This document shows positions 47,776 to 56,358 of a DNA stretch of 64,000 bases, piece after piece (position 1 is the first letter of the stretch; each line of letters opens with the position of its first letter). Where the stretch lies: contig NZ_JAJJMN010000001.1 of NCBI RefSeq assembly GCF_020905335.1, forward strand, positions 3,410,001-3,474,000. Reading direction: 5' to 3'. The notes beneath the pieces were generated by a model that worked only from the letters and a program-made list of their open reading frames with translations, ran no database searches and was not told the DNA's origin. The translations under genes were made by a program, and so were the position numbers. The stretch is from Flavobacterium lipolyticum (GTDB lineage Bacteria; Bacteroidota; Bacteroidia; Flavobacteriales; Flavobacteriaceae).

Positions 47776-48126
47776 TTATCTTCTTTTATCTTTAATCTTA
47801 GCTTTTTTACCAGTAAGTTCTCTGAAGTAGAAAATTCTAGCTCTACGTACAGCTCCTTTTTTGTTGATTTCAATTTTTTGTAAAGCTGGTAAGTTTACTG
47901 GGAAGATACGCTCAACTCCAATAGCTCCAGACATTTTACGGATAGTAAAAGTTTCTGTGTTACCAGAACCTCTTCTTTGAATAACAACTCCTTTAAAAAA
48001 CTGAGTTCTTGTTTTTTCACCCTCTTTAATTTCGTAGTAAACTGTGATAGTATCTCCAGCTCCGAAAACAGGGAAATCTTTTTTAGCAACGAATTCGTTT
48101 TGAACGAACTTTAATAAATCTGCCAT
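47776..48126 (-). CDS. rplS: 50S ribosomal protein L19
   Basis: 116 residues; L19 sits at the 30S-50S interface. Typical FGAGDTITVYYEIKEGEKTR, GVVIQRRGSGNTETFTIRK, GVERIFPVNLPALQKIEI and RARIFYFRELTGKKAKIK at the end. Often next to trmD; here trmD is 2.5 kb upstream with two unrelated genes between. A TACATTTG box lies upstream (48204-48197). Own terminator. Confidence 0.97.
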   Translation of the reverse strand: MADLLKFVQNEFVAKKDFPVFGAGDTITVYYEIKEGEKTRTQFFKGVVIQRRGSGNTETFTIRKMSGAIGVERIFPVNLPALQKIEINKKGAVRRARIFYFRELTGKKAKIKDKRR

Positions 48127-48270
48127 GATAATTTTTATTATTGTTTATTTAGAGTAACATTCACGTATTTCGCCAGAGGTTAGTCTAATTCGGGTGCAAA
48201 TGTAAAAAATAATTGTAAATTATGAATTATAAATTGTAAATTATTTTAAGTTGCTGATAAATTGAGGGTT

Positions 48271-48427
48271 AGTGTTCAGTCACAGTGTTCAGTCACAGTG
48301 TTCAGTCGCAGTATACAGTGTTCAGTCTCAGTCTCAGTCTCAGTCTCAGTCTCAGTATACAGTTACAGTAGTAATCAATACAATAAAACTGAACATTGTA
48401 TACTGTATACTGTGACTGAACACTGAG
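48271..48427. repeat. CAGT/ACTG minisatellite locus 2
   Basis: Three 13-base AGTGTTCAGTCAC units from 48271, then five 6-base AGTCTC units, then TATACAGT; after a centre at about 48370-48388, the reverse sense appears (ACTGAACATTGTATACTGT to TGACTGAACACTGAG). It fills most of the 304-base rplS to agmatine-deiminase-family-gene gap (48127-48430). Confidence 0.8.
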
Positions 48428-48430
48428 TAC

Positions 48431-49561
48431 TTACTTAGGCTGCTGTTGCGTCACACAGTGGATCATTCCTCCATTAGCGTACAAATTACGAACATCGATA
48501 CCAATTACCTTTCTGTTAGGATACAAGCTTTGAATCAGTTGGTTCGCAACCGCATCATTAGGATCATTGTAATTAGGAACTAATACAACCGTGTTTCCAA
48601 TGTAGTAATTAACATAAGAACCTTTGTATCCTAATTTTTTACCATAAGCCGTTATAACTTTGTTTTGAGTCAAAGGCAGTTTTAGGAAATTGTATTTTTT
48701 ACCTTTTAGATCTTTTGAATTGTACAAAGTAGGGATGTCTCCTTCTGGTACTTCCCAGTACAGTAAATCATCTTCACTCATCGTTACGATGGTGTTGTCA
48801 TTACCAAATCGTGCAAACCCGTCAATGTGCATGTCAGTAATGTCTTTTCCTGCTTTTCCGTTAAGCCAGATGAAGTTAGACACTCCTAAATATTTTTTAA
48901 AAATGGCTTCAGCTTGTGCCTGACTCATTCCAGGATTACGATTTGAGTTCAGAATAGAGCTTTTAGTAGCTAATAAGGTTCCTTTTCCATCTATTTCTAC
49001 AGCTCCGCCTTCGTTGATCATGATCGAATTTAAATCTACAACTGTTGTACTTTGATCTGCGGCAATTTGTGCAGGTATGGTGTTGCAATTTCTAAAATCG
49101 GCTTTTTCTCCCCAGCCATTAAAGCCCCAGTCCTGAATTACCAATTGGTTGTTTTTGTCTCTTACATAGATAGGACCATTATCTCGCACCCAAACATCAT
49201 CCGTTTTATAGATTTTAAAATCGATAGCAGAAAGAGAAACTCCTGCATTTTGTAATAAAGTTGTAATTCTGTTCTTTTCGCTGGTATTATAAGCAACGAT
49301 ATGCACCTTTTCACTTGTTGACAATGATTTTGTCATGGCTACCCATGTAGCATCCAAATCATCTCTATAGTTAATACCGTATTGATATTGGTGTGGCCAT
49401 TGCAGCCAGGTTCCTTCATGCGGAGCAGATTCTTCAGGCATGGTATACATAATCTCGCTTTTAATGGATTCAGTTGGTTCGTTTGGTGTTGCAGACATTC
49501 CGTCTTCCTGGCAGGAAGTGAACAAAGGAAGTAGTACTATTGGTAAAAATAATTTTTTCAT
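48431..49561 (-). CDS. Agmatine-deiminase/peptidylarginine-deiminase family lipoprotein
   Basis: 376 residues. Lipobox FTSC at 14-17, so exported and membrane-bound, unlike cytoplasmic AguA. Catalytic layout of the guanidine deiminase fold: WLQWPHQYQYG, DDVWVRDNGPIYV, NEGGAVEIDG, TDMHIDGFARF and the nucleophile cysteine in GGMIHCVTQ at the C-terminus. It may hydrolyse agmatine or a related guanidino compound outside the cytoplasm. It sits between rplS and an AraC regulator on the same strand. Confidence 0.88.
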   Translation of the reverse strand: MKKLFLPIVLLPLFTSCQEDGMSATPNEPTESIKSEIMYTMPEESAPHEGTWLQWPHQYQYGINYRDDLDATWVAMTKSLSTSEKVHIVAYNTSEKNRITTLLQNAGVSLSAIDFKIYKTDDVWVRDNGPIYVRDKNNQLVIQDWGFNGWGEKADFRNCNTIPAQIAADQSTTVVDLNSIMINEGGAVEIDGKGTLLATKSSILNSNRNPGMSQAQAEAIFKKYLGVSNFIWLNGKAGKDITDMHIDGFARFGNDNTIVTMSEDDLLYWEVPEGDIPTLYNSKDLKGKKYNFLKLPLTQNKVITAYGKKLGYKGSYVNYYIGNTVVLVPNYNDPNDAVANQLIQSLYPNRKVIGIDVRNLYANGGMIHCVTQQQPK

Positions 49562-49674
49562 CTTAATATAAGTTTGTTGTGAATTAACTTGTTTAGTGTC
49601 ATTTTGTTACTAGTATTTTGACGGTACAAATGTATTTCTAAAACGTAATCCGGCAGTTGTCCAAAATGGACAAA

Positions 49675-50499
49675 TCAAATAAGCGGAATAAAAATCGCTG
49701 TGAGATAGTCAGATTCGTTATCACAATTGTCGCTTGTTTTCAGGTATTGTTCAATAACAGGCAAATGTGAAAGTTCATAATCATGGGTTAGAAACCAGCC
49801 ACCAAAGATTTGATTATACGTTTCTTCAAGGGTGTGGTAGCTTCCATGGTGAAAAAAGCGAGCATACTTGCCGCCAAAAATTTGCTTCTTTGGAAGATTT
49901 TTGAGAACAGCAGTTGTCGCAATGCAGGCTTCGTAAGTGCAATTTATTTTTTCGGTAATTAAAATGTCATCCGTTATAACTCCGAAGAAGTGAGCATCAG
50001 TTTCAGGGAATTCATTTTTTAAAAGAGTGTCCCAAAGATTTTCTATTTCGGGATTAATATAATGTGTTTTAGAGCTAAGGTAATAAACAGCTGTTTCCGG
50101 AATGGTGAGTATTTCCGGCTTTAAAACGGAAGTAAAAGATTGAAGAATACCCGTATCGTTTAATAAAAGTTCTTTTTGATTGCGGGCAAGCGAAGGAGCG
50201 CAGTCGAAATGTTTTTTGAAGGTTTTTGAAAAAGACTGCACATCGGCAAAACCTACTTCAAGTGCAATTTCTGAGATCTGTTTGTTCGAGTAGATCAGTT
50301 TTTTGTACCCATTTTCTACTTTCAATCGGGTTTGATAAGCGCCGATGGTTTCATTAAATAAAGAATAAAAAATGCGTTGCAAATTCCTGTAGGAGTAACA
50401 AGAAATATGCTCCAGAGAATTTATTGAGATGATTTGATTGTAATTCATCTCAATATAATTCCGTGTATTGTAAATATGTTTCAGATTAAAATCGCTCAT
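49675..50499 (-). CDS. AraC-family regulator with C-terminal GyrI-like effector domain
   Basis: 274 residues. N-terminal double helix-turn-helix at about 10-105 (INSLEHISCYSYRNLQRIF and ISEIALEVGFADVQSFSKTF). C-terminal GyrI-like domain at about 125-274 (ETAVYYLSSKTHY, KQIFGGKYARFFHHGSYH, LPVIEQYLK, AIFIPL). The HTH-first order is like Rob and MarA relatives with drug-binding domains. It may respond to a cationic or aromatic compound. The neighbour is the exported deiminase; a link is possible but not shown. Confidence 0.9.
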   Translation of the reverse strand: MSDFNLKHIYNTRNYIEMNYNQIISINSLEHISCYSYRNLQRIFYSLFNETIGAYQTRLKVENGYKKLIYSNKQISEIALEVGFADVQSFSKTFKKHFDCAPSLARNQKELLLNDTGILQSFTSVLKPEILTIPETAVYYLSSKTHYINPEIENLWDTLLKNEFPETDAHFFGVITDDILITEKINCTYEACIATTAVLKNLPKKQIFGGKYARFFHHGSYHTLEETYNQIFGGWFLTHDYELSHLPVIEQYLKTSDNCDNESDYLTAIFIPLI

Positions 50500-50602
50500 T
50501 TTTTAGCTTTTAGAAAGAAGTAATAAAAAAAGATAACGATAATTACAGCTTTCAAGTATGATTGAGAAGAATCACTAAAAATAAATGAGGAGGGAATATT
50601 TT

Positions 50603-51283
50603 TTATTTTTCTTCCAATAAATCCGGACGTCTGTTTTTAGTATGTTCGTAGGCCATATCCTCGCGCCATTTGTCAATTTTGGCAAAATGACCGCTCGTTA
50701 GTACTTCGGGAACTTTCCAGCCTTTATAATCTGCAGGTCTTGTGTATATAGGACCTGAAAGCAGATTGTCCTGAAAACTGTCAGTCAATGCTGAAGTTTC
50801 GTCGCTCAAAACACCGGGAATCAATCGGATCAAAGCATCAGATAATACTAAGGCTCCTAATTCTCCACCGGATAATACATAATCGCCAATTGAAATTTCT
50901 TTGGTAATAAAATGGTCACGAACACGTTGATCTACCCCTTTATAATGTCCGCAGAGAATGATAATGTTTTCATACATCGACATCGTATTGGCCATTTTTT
51001 GATTTAGAGTTTCTCCATCAGGTGACATATAGATAATTTCATCATACTCGCGCTGGCTTTTTAAATGCGTGATACAGTCATCAATAGGCTGAACTGTCAT
51101 TACCATTCCGGCACCTCCTCCAAACGGATAATCGTCAACACTTTTTTGCCTATTTGTGGTGTAATCACGTAAATTATGAAAATGAACTTCTACTAAACCT
51201 TTGTCTATAGCACGTTTCATAATCGAAGCCTCAAACGGACTCTTTAATAATTCAGGTAAAATTGTAATAATGTCAATTCGCAT
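50603..51283 (-). CDS. trmD: tRNA (guanine37-N1)-methyltransferase
   Basis: 226 residues. TrmD methylates G37 of tRNAs with a SPOUT trefoil knot and S-adenosylmethionine, preventing frameshifts. Seen: [31 protein letters not shown] and [18 protein letters not shown], with [17 protein letters not shown] in the knot exit and [15 protein letters not shown] near the end. Start [13 protein letters not shown] is typical. In many bacteria it precedes rplS; here it does not. Confidence 0.96.
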   Translation of the reverse strand: MRIDIITILPELLKSPFEASIMKRAIDKGLVEVHFHNLRDYTTNRQKSVDDYPFGGGAGMVMTVQPIDDCITHLKSQREYDEIIYMSPDGETLNQKMANTMSMYENIIILCGHYKGVDQRVRDHFITKEISIGDYVLSGGELGALVLSDALIRLIPGVLSDETSALTDSFQDNLLSGPIYTRPADYKGWKVPEVLTSGHFAKIDKWREDMAYEHTKNRRPDLLEEK

Positions 51284-51309
51284 TTCTTTTCTTCAATAGT
51301 TCTAAGATG

Positions 51310-51343
51310 CAAAGATACAAAGTTAATTTTTGTGAATTTTCAA
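51310..51343 (-). promoter_or_regulatory. Possible promoter region of trmD
   Basis: Two overlapping minus-strand -7 candidates, TAACTTTG (51325-51318) and TATCTTTG (51317-51310), with TTG at 51343-51341. Spacing 15 or 23 bases, so which is used cannot be told. Further upstream a perfect 9-bp hairpin (51374-51382 with 51392-51400, ACTGGTTAG) lies in the divergent gap. Confidence 0.4.
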
Positions 51344-51544
51344 GATTTGAAAATGAGAGAAAATAATTAAGAGACTGGTTAGAATGAGTTGCTAACCAGT
51401 GTGTTATTTGATGGTTTGTGTTTAAGTATTTGTTTTACAGGTGAATATATGATGGTTATATAACATAAAACTACCGAAATGTAAAAAAAAGCTGCTTAAT
51501 TTTAAGTAATATTACGGTTCAATCGTCTAAAAAAATAAAATCCC

Positions 51545-51874
51545 ATGAAAAAGCTATTCTTACTAACAATTATATTGATTTTACAGGCATGTGCAACAGC
51601 CAAAAATCCAAACGATCAATGGATCGGTCAGTCAAAAAAAAATCTTATAAAGGCGTGGGGACCTCCTATACGTACTTTAAATCACCCGAATCATGGAGAA
51701 ATATTAATTTATGCAGATCAGGTATATGCAAATACAGATACAAGTGAAGCTACCAGAATTGCCGGTCCAAATTATTGGAATTACACTTATATATACACCC
51801 ATAAGGACGGGAAAATTTACTTGTATAAAACCGATAAACAACAGCAGCCACCACAAACGATTGCTGTAAAATAA
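51545..51874 (+). CDS. Small lipoprotein, unknown function
   Basis: 109 residues. Lipobox LQAC (Cys at 16), then NPNDQWIGQSKKNLIKAWGP, like the start of SmpA/OmlA-type domains that precede a beta-rich region; the mature part carries GPNYWNYTYIYTHKDGKIYL. No firm family. Single gene on the plus strand, 261 bases from divergent trmD. Confidence 0.7.
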   Translation: MKKLFLLTIILILQACATAKNPNDQWIGQSKKNLIKAWGPPIRTLNHPNHGEILIYADQVYANTDTSEATRIAGPNYWNYTYIYTHKDGKIYLYKTDKQQQPPQTIAVK

Positions 51875-51979
51875 ATAGATTGATTGTTTTTTTATCAGAA
51901 AATAGCGCTGATTTATTACTGCGACGAAAATCATTTCAGTATATTTATGCTGATCTTAAGTAACTTAAAATGATGAATC

Positions 51980-52435
51980 ATGAGAAAAATAGCAATGCTA
52001 ATGGTGTTTTTTCTAATTATTTCCTGTAACAATCAAAATCAATCAAAACCTATGGATGCCACAAAAAATGAACAATTAATCAAACAGTATTTCGAACATT
52101 TTAACAACCATGACTGGAAGAAGATGTCAGAAATGTACACGGATACCGCTGATTTTAAAGACCCTTCGTTAGGGCCGGGGATTGTAAAACAAACCCGTAA
52201 ACAAATTGCGGATAAGTATGCAGAATTAAATGCTGCATTTCCGGATCTGCATGATAAAGTTGTTCAGGTTTATCCATCGGGAGACAAACATATTATTGTA
52301 GAGTTTGTTTCAACAGGTACAGCGCCCGATAATTCAAAATTTGAATTGCCAATCTGCACTATTTTTACCATTGAAAACGGATTAATTACCAAAGATTTTA
52401 CCTATTTCGATAATTTTGAAGAAGAGGAAAACTAA
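51980..52435 (+). CDS. SnoaL-like ester-cyclase-type lipoprotein
   Basis: 151 residues. Lipobox IISC (Cys at 16). The mature part is an NTF2/SnoaL-like domain: LIKQYFEHFNNHDWKKMSEM, then YTDTADFKDPSLGPG, AAFPDLHDKVVQVYPSGD and ICTIFTIENGLITKDFTYFD. Family members bind small hydrophobic ligands or serve as accessory enzymes; here it is a periplasmic or outer-membrane protein of unknown ligand. Followed by a hairpin that can terminate it. Confidence 0.8.
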   Translation: MRKIAMLMVFFLIISCNNQNQSKPMDATKNEQLIKQYFEHFNNHDWKKMSEMYTDTADFKDPSLGPGIVKQTRKQIADKYAELNAAFPDLHDKVVQVYPSGDKHIIVEFVSTGTAPDNSKFELPICTIFTIENGLITKDFTYFDNFEEEEN

Positions 52436-52506
52436 GGGCAGCTGCTAACCGTAAAAAGAGGTGTTGTCCCTACGGGACATTGTTGACGGTAGATTACCCG
52501 TATTTT

Positions 52507-52529
52507 GCTCCTGACGGAGCATTTTTTTT
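52507..52529 (+). terminator. Hairpin terminator with REP-like core
   Basis: GCTCC-TGAC-GGAGC (52507-52520) followed by a T-run. On the opposite strand its core is TCCGTCAGGA, the same as in the downstream array. A second hairpin GTCCC-TAC-GGGAC lies at 52466-52478. Confidence 0.6.
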
Positions 52530-52616
52530 GCTAATAAGTAAAATAAATTGAGGGAAAGTAATATTTATCAACAAACTATTTGTAGCTTTATTCTTTTATT
52601 TTAAATGATCTAAAAT

Positions 52617-53050
52617 TATTCCGTCAGGAATTAAATTTGGGTTATCAAAAAATATATGTTATACACATCGCAAATTATTCCGTCAGGAATTAAATATTGG
52701 TAGAATTAAATATGGCAAAAAAAACAATATGTTTTGCACATCGCAAATTATTCCGTCAGTAGAATTAAATATGGCAAAAAAAAAACAATATGTTTTGCAC
52801 ATCGCAAATTATTCCGTCAGGAATTAAGGTAGAATTAAATGTGGCAAAAAAAAACAATATGTTTTACAGATCACAAATTATTCCGTCAGGAATTAAATAT
52901 CGTTAGAATTAAATATGGCAAAAAAACAATATGTTTTACAGATCACAAATTATTCCGTCAGGAATTAAATATTGGTAGAATTAAATAGGGCAAAAAAAAC
53001 AATATGTTTTACACATCGCAAATTATTTCGTCAGGAATTAAATATCGGTA
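52617..53050 (+). repeat. Seven-unit array of TCCGTCAGGA hairpins before the transposase gene
   Basis: The hairpin ATTCCGTCAGGAATT begins at 52618, 52677, 52750 (clipped), 52811 (downstream part deleted), 52880, 52952 and 53025 (one C to T change). Spacings 59, 73, 61, 69, 72, 73. Between hairpins is a conserved linker with TAGAATTAAATATGGCA, then AAAACAATATGTTTT (a second small hairpin) and CACATCGCAAATT. The linkers are nearly constant, so this is not a CRISPR. The last unit runs into the transposase start. Confidence 0.88.
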
Positions 53051-53053
53051 ATT

Positions 53054-53515
53054 ATGGCAAACACGTACACCCAAATACATATTCATTTTGTTTTCGCAGT
53101 GAAATTCAGACGTTCGTTAATAGACAAAGAATGGAAAGCAGAATTATATCAATATATAACCGGAATTATAAAAAATAATGATCATAAGCTTCTGGCGATA
53201 AATGGTGTATCGGATCATATTCATATTTTGATCGGGATCAGACCTGCCCAATCGATTTCTGATTTGATGAAAAATATTAAACAGGATTCCTCAAAATGGA
53301 TCAATAGTAATAAATTATCCAAAAGTCATTTCCAATGGCAGGAAGGTTATGGAGCGTTTTCATACAGTAAATCTCAACTAAGTACTGTAATCAGGTATAT
53401 TGAAAACCAGGAAGCACACCACAAAAAGAAAACATTCAGAGACGAGTATATTCACTTTTTGCAAAAGTCAGAAGTTGATTATGATGAAAAGTTTATTTTT
53501 AAAGAATTAATTTAG
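53054..53515 (+). CDS. IS200/IS605-type Y1 (HUH) transposase, possibly RAYT-like
   Basis: 153 residues. HUH nuclease fold: MANTYTQIHIHFVFAVKFR at the start, the metal-binding HUH pair in SDHIHILIGI, and YSKSQLSTVIRYIENQEAHH near the end, where the catalytic Tyr and the second region sit. It has no TnpB partner. The DNA it should act on is the hairpin array immediately upstream; the start context ATCGGTAATTATGGCA resembles the linker of the array. This looks like a stand-alone REP-associated or single-copy element. Confidence 0.9.
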   Translation: MANTYTQIHIHFVFAVKFRRSLIDKEWKAELYQYITGIIKNNDHKLLAINGVSDHIHILIGIRPAQSISDLMKNIKQDSSKWINSNKLSKSHFQWQEGYGAFSYSKSQLSTVIRYIENQEAHHKKKTFRDEYIHFLQKSEVDYDEKFIFKELI

Positions 53516-53631
53516 AAGTAATCAATAAGAAAACAGATTAGCTTAAATTTGATACAAATAGCCGGAATGAAAAGACGTTAGCCGATTAATGGAATTTGCA
53601 AGAAACGAAAAGATAATTAAACACGGAGAAA

Positions 53632-53982
53632 ATGCAGCATTTTAAAACAAGTAAAGAGTTTATAAAAGGAGATGAAATTGAGTGGGAGATCGTAGGAGAA
53701 GGAATCAAACGTAAAATTCTGGCTTTCGATGAAAGAGTGATGTTGGTAAATGTACATTTTGAGAAAGGCGGAATCGGAGTTTTACACGAGCACTATCATT
53801 CTCAGGTTACCTACGTTTCCAGTGGTAAATTTGACGTTACTATTAGTGGCGTAACCCAAACGTTAAAGGAAGGAGATAGTTTTTACATTCCGCCTCATGC
53901 CATTCATGGAGTAGTTTGTTTGGAAAGCGGACTTCTGACAGATGTTTTTAGTCCAATGCGCGAAGATTTTATACAATCGTAA
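53632..53982 (+). CDS. Cupin-domain protein
   Basis: 116 residues, a single small beta-barrel. Metal-site motif 1 is seen in VLHEHYHSQVTYVSSGKF (two His and Glu) and motif 2 in FYIPPHAIHGVVC. A mononuclear-metal cupin, perhaps a sugar- or amino-acid-linked enzyme; no closer call. It follows the transposase but reads as a normal chromosomal gene. Confidence 0.85.
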   Translation: MQHFKTSKEFIKGDEIEWEIVGEGIKRKILAFDERVMLVNVHFEKGGIGVLHEHYHSQVTYVSSGKFDVTISGVTQTLKEGDSFYIPPHAIHGVVCLESGLLTDVFSPMREDFIQS

Positions 53983-54062
53983 GAGCTTAAAGTCCATTAA
54001 AAGCTATAAGATAGGAACCGAATTGGCTTTGAAACCTTTAAAAATTATAATTTTTTTAAAGT

Positions 54063-54090
54063 TTTGGTAATAATTAGATTGGTATTTTTG
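54063..54090 (+). promoter_or_regulatory. Promoter of the MFS gene, abutting the start codon
   Basis: TTTG at 54063-54066, 16 bases, TATTTTTG at 54083-54090, then exactly 4 bases to the ATG at 54095. The same 4-base spacing is seen at both XRE genes. Confidence 0.55.
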
Positions 54091-54094
54091 CAAA

Positions 54095-55282
54095 ATGAAT
54101 TTATCCAAAACGAATGTCTTATTTATGGCAGCTTGCACCGGACTTATAGTTGCAAATCTGTATTACTGCCAACCTTTAATTGTTTTAATTGCCAACGAAT
54201 TTAAAATTCCTGAAGCCAGTGCGGGAACAATAACCTATTTAACCCAGGCGGGTTATGCTATAGGGCTGTTTTTCATGGTTCCGCTGGGAGATAAAATCGA
54301 ACGTAAAAAGCAAATTTTATTCACCACTTTTGCTTCTGTAATTGCTTTGATTATTGCGGCAACGGCAAAAAGTTTTTTCCTTTTGCAGGTAGCTTCTTTA
54401 TTAATCGGAATTACTTCAATCGTACCACAGTTAATTCTGCCTTTGGCAGCATCTTTAAGTGCACCTGAACAACGTGGAAAAGTAGTTGGAACCATCATGA
54501 GCGGTTTGCTTGTGGGGATATTGCTTTCCAGAACTTTAAGCGGGTTTATCGGTCAGTTGCTGGGTTGGAGATCTATGTTTTATATTGCTGCCGGAATTTG
54601 TTTACTGATCTTTTTTGTGATTCAGAATAAATTCCCGGTGAATAAGCCTCAATTTCAGGGAACTTACGGACAGTTAATTCAATCCCTTTTTACACTTATA
54701 AAAACACAGCCGGTTCTGCGTGAAGCGACACTGATCAATGTATTTAGTTTTGCACAATTCGGGGCCTTCTGGACCACTATGGTTTTACTGCTTTCGGGAG
54801 AACCATTCGGTTTTAACAGTGCTACAATTGGACTATTTGGGATTGTGGGAGCTTCAGGAGCTTTGGCAGCGCCGTTAGTAGGAAAAATGGGAGACAAAGG
54901 AAACTCAAGAATTGCGGTAGGTTACGGTTGTTTATTGATCTTAATTAGTTTTCTGGTTTTTTATTTTTCAATAGAAAGTGTGATCGGAATTGCGATTGGA
55001 ATTGTATTTATTGATATCGGAATTCAGGGAGTGCATATTTCAAACCAAACCCGCGTGTATTCCTTACTTCCGGAAGCCAGAAACCGATTGAATACCGTCT
55101 TTATGTCGTTTAGCTTTTTAGGAACAGCAGCCGGATCGGCTTACGGATTGTTGTTGTGGAAACTGGGCGGATGGCATGCCGTAACCATTGGATGTGTTGG
55201 ATTATCGGCACTGGCATTTACGGTTTATGGTCTTACTTATAAATCATCCCGAAGCTTCGGGTCTAAAAAACAGAAAGCATAA
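54095..55282 (+). CDS. MFS transporter, drug/sugar-efflux type
   Basis: 395 residues with 12 predicted membrane helices. VANLYYCQPLIVLIANEF near the start, PLGDKIERKKQILFTT as the helix 2-3 loop motif A, and ISNQTRVYSLLPEARNRLNT in the second half. Similar to proteins annotated as arabinose or drug exporters in the AraJ-type group. Substrate unknown. Single gene with probable leaderless mRNA. Confidence 0.85.
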   Translation: MNLSKTNVLFMAACTGLIVANLYYCQPLIVLIANEFKIPEASAGTITYLTQAGYAIGLFFMVPLGDKIERKKQILFTTFASVIALIIAATAKSFFLLQVASLLIGITSIVPQLILPLAASLSAPEQRGKVVGTIMSGLLVGILLSRTLSGFIGQLLGWRSMFYIAAGICLLIFFVIQNKFPVNKPQFQGTYGQLIQSLFTLIKTQPVLREATLINVFSFAQFGAFWTTMVLLLSGEPFGFNSATIGLFGIVGASGALAAPLVGKMGDKGNSRIAVGYGCLLILISFLVFYFSIESVIGIAIGIVFIDIGIQGVHISNQTRVYSLLPEARNRLNTVFMSFSFLGTAAGSAYGLLLWKLGGWHAVTIGCVGLSALAFTVYGLTYKSSRSFGSKKQKA

Positions 55283-55283
55283 A

Positions 55284-55310
55284 TTGATATAAAATTAATT
55301 TGTAAATTTG
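55284..55310 (+). promoter_or_regulatory. Promoter of the fused isomerase gene
   Basis: TTG at 55284-55286, 16 bases, TAAATTTG at 55303-55310, then 23 bases to the ATG at 55334. Confidence 0.5.
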
Positions 55311-55333
55311 CAATCAAATAAAAAATAATAACG

Positions 55334-56266
55334 ATGGAAAACGGAATATACGCTAAATTCAACACTAGTAAAGGTTCGATTTTAGTAAAACTTGCACACG
55401 ATTTAACACCTGGGACCGTAGGGAATTTTGTAGCTCTTGCAGAAGGAAATATGGAAAATAAAGTAAAACCTCAAGGACAAAAATTCTATGACGGATTGAC
55501 TTTTCACAGAGTAATTCCTGATTTTATGATTCAGGGAGGATGTCCAAAAGGAACTGGAACCGGAGATCCTGGATATAAATTTGATGATGAGTTTCACCCA
55601 AGCTTGAAACACGATCGTCCGGGAGTTTTAGCAATGGCAAATTCAGGTCCGGCAAGTAACGGTTCTCAATTTTACATTACTCACGTTCCAACTTCATGGT
55701 TAGACGGAAAACATACCGTTTTTGGTCATGTAATCGAAGGACAGGATGTTGTTGATGCTGTAGCTCAGGGAGATAATCTTGATGCAGTAGAAATCATCAG
55801 AGTAGGTGAAGAAGCTCAAAAATGGAATGCAATCGAAGCTTTTATCTCTTTAAAAGGAGCTCGTTTGAAGCGTGATGCTGCTTTAAAAGCGGAATCAGAA
55901 GCAAAGATGGAGCAATTGGCTGCAGGTTTTGATAAAACGGACAGTGGGTTGCGTTATAAAATGATTCAAAAAGGAGAAGGTAAAAAAGCGGAAGCAGGTA
56001 AAACTGTTGCAGTACATTACGAAGGTTCTTTAGAAAACGGAAAAGTATTTGATTCCTCTTACCCACGTAAAAAACCGATCGAATTTAGATTAGGTCAGGG
56101 GCAGGTTATTGAAGGATGGGACGAAGGTATTGCTTTATTACAAGTAGGGGACAAAGCTCGTTTTGTAATTCCATCTGATTTAGCTTATGGAGCTTCAGGT
56201 GCAGGAGGAGTTATTCCACCACACGCAACTTTGATTTTTGACGTTGAATTAATGGACGTAAAATAA
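55334..56266 (+). CDS. Fused cyclophilin-FKBP peptidyl-prolyl isomerase
   Basis: 310 residues with two different isomerase folds. Cyclophilin domain at about 1-165: FHRVIPDFMIQGG (catalytic Arg), GPASNGSQFYITH, WLDGKHTVFGHV. Linker to about 205. FKBP domain at about 207-310: VAVHYEGSLENGKVFDSSY, GQVIEGWDEGIALL, PSDLAYGASGAGGVIPPHA. Both domains look complete, so the protein speeds X-Pro isomerisation twice. Such dual immunophilins are known in Flavobacterium and some protists. There is no signal peptide. A strong terminator follows. Confidence 0.93.
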   Translation: MENGIYAKFNTSKGSILVKLAHDLTPGTVGNFVALAEGNMENKVKPQGQKFYDGLTFHRVIPDFMIQGGCPKGTGTGDPGYKFDDEFHPSLKHDRPGVLAMANSGPASNGSQFYITHVPTSWLDGKHTVFGHVIEGQDVVDAVAQGDNLDAVEIIRVGEEAQKWNAIEAFISLKGARLKRDAALKAESEAKMEQLAAGFDKTDSGLRYKMIQKGEGKKAEAGKTVAVHYEGSLENGKVFDSSYPRKKPIEFRLGQGQVIEGWDEGIALLQVGDKARFVIPSDLAYGASGAGGVIPPHATLIFDVELMDVK

Positions 56267-56300
56267 GACTTTACAGCAATTTAGTATTGTTTTAAATAGC

Positions 56301-56333
56301 AATCCCATTCGCTAGCCGAATGGGATTTTTTTT
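56301..56333 (+). terminator. Intrinsic terminator of the fused isomerase gene
   Basis: AATCCCATTCG (56301-56311) pairs perfectly with 56317-56327, loop CTAGC, then T-run. Confidence 0.88.
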
Positions 56334-56358
56334 ATATTTACTTTAAAAAACAAGAACA

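Noticed and set aside
52617..53050. CRISPR array
   Set aside because: Units recur at 59-73 bases, but the intervening sequence is nearly constant rather than unique, and there are no cas genes.
52972..53178. 68-codon frame running from the hairpin array into the transposase gene
   Set aside because: Its first half is the array unit and the rest is the transposase gene in another frame.
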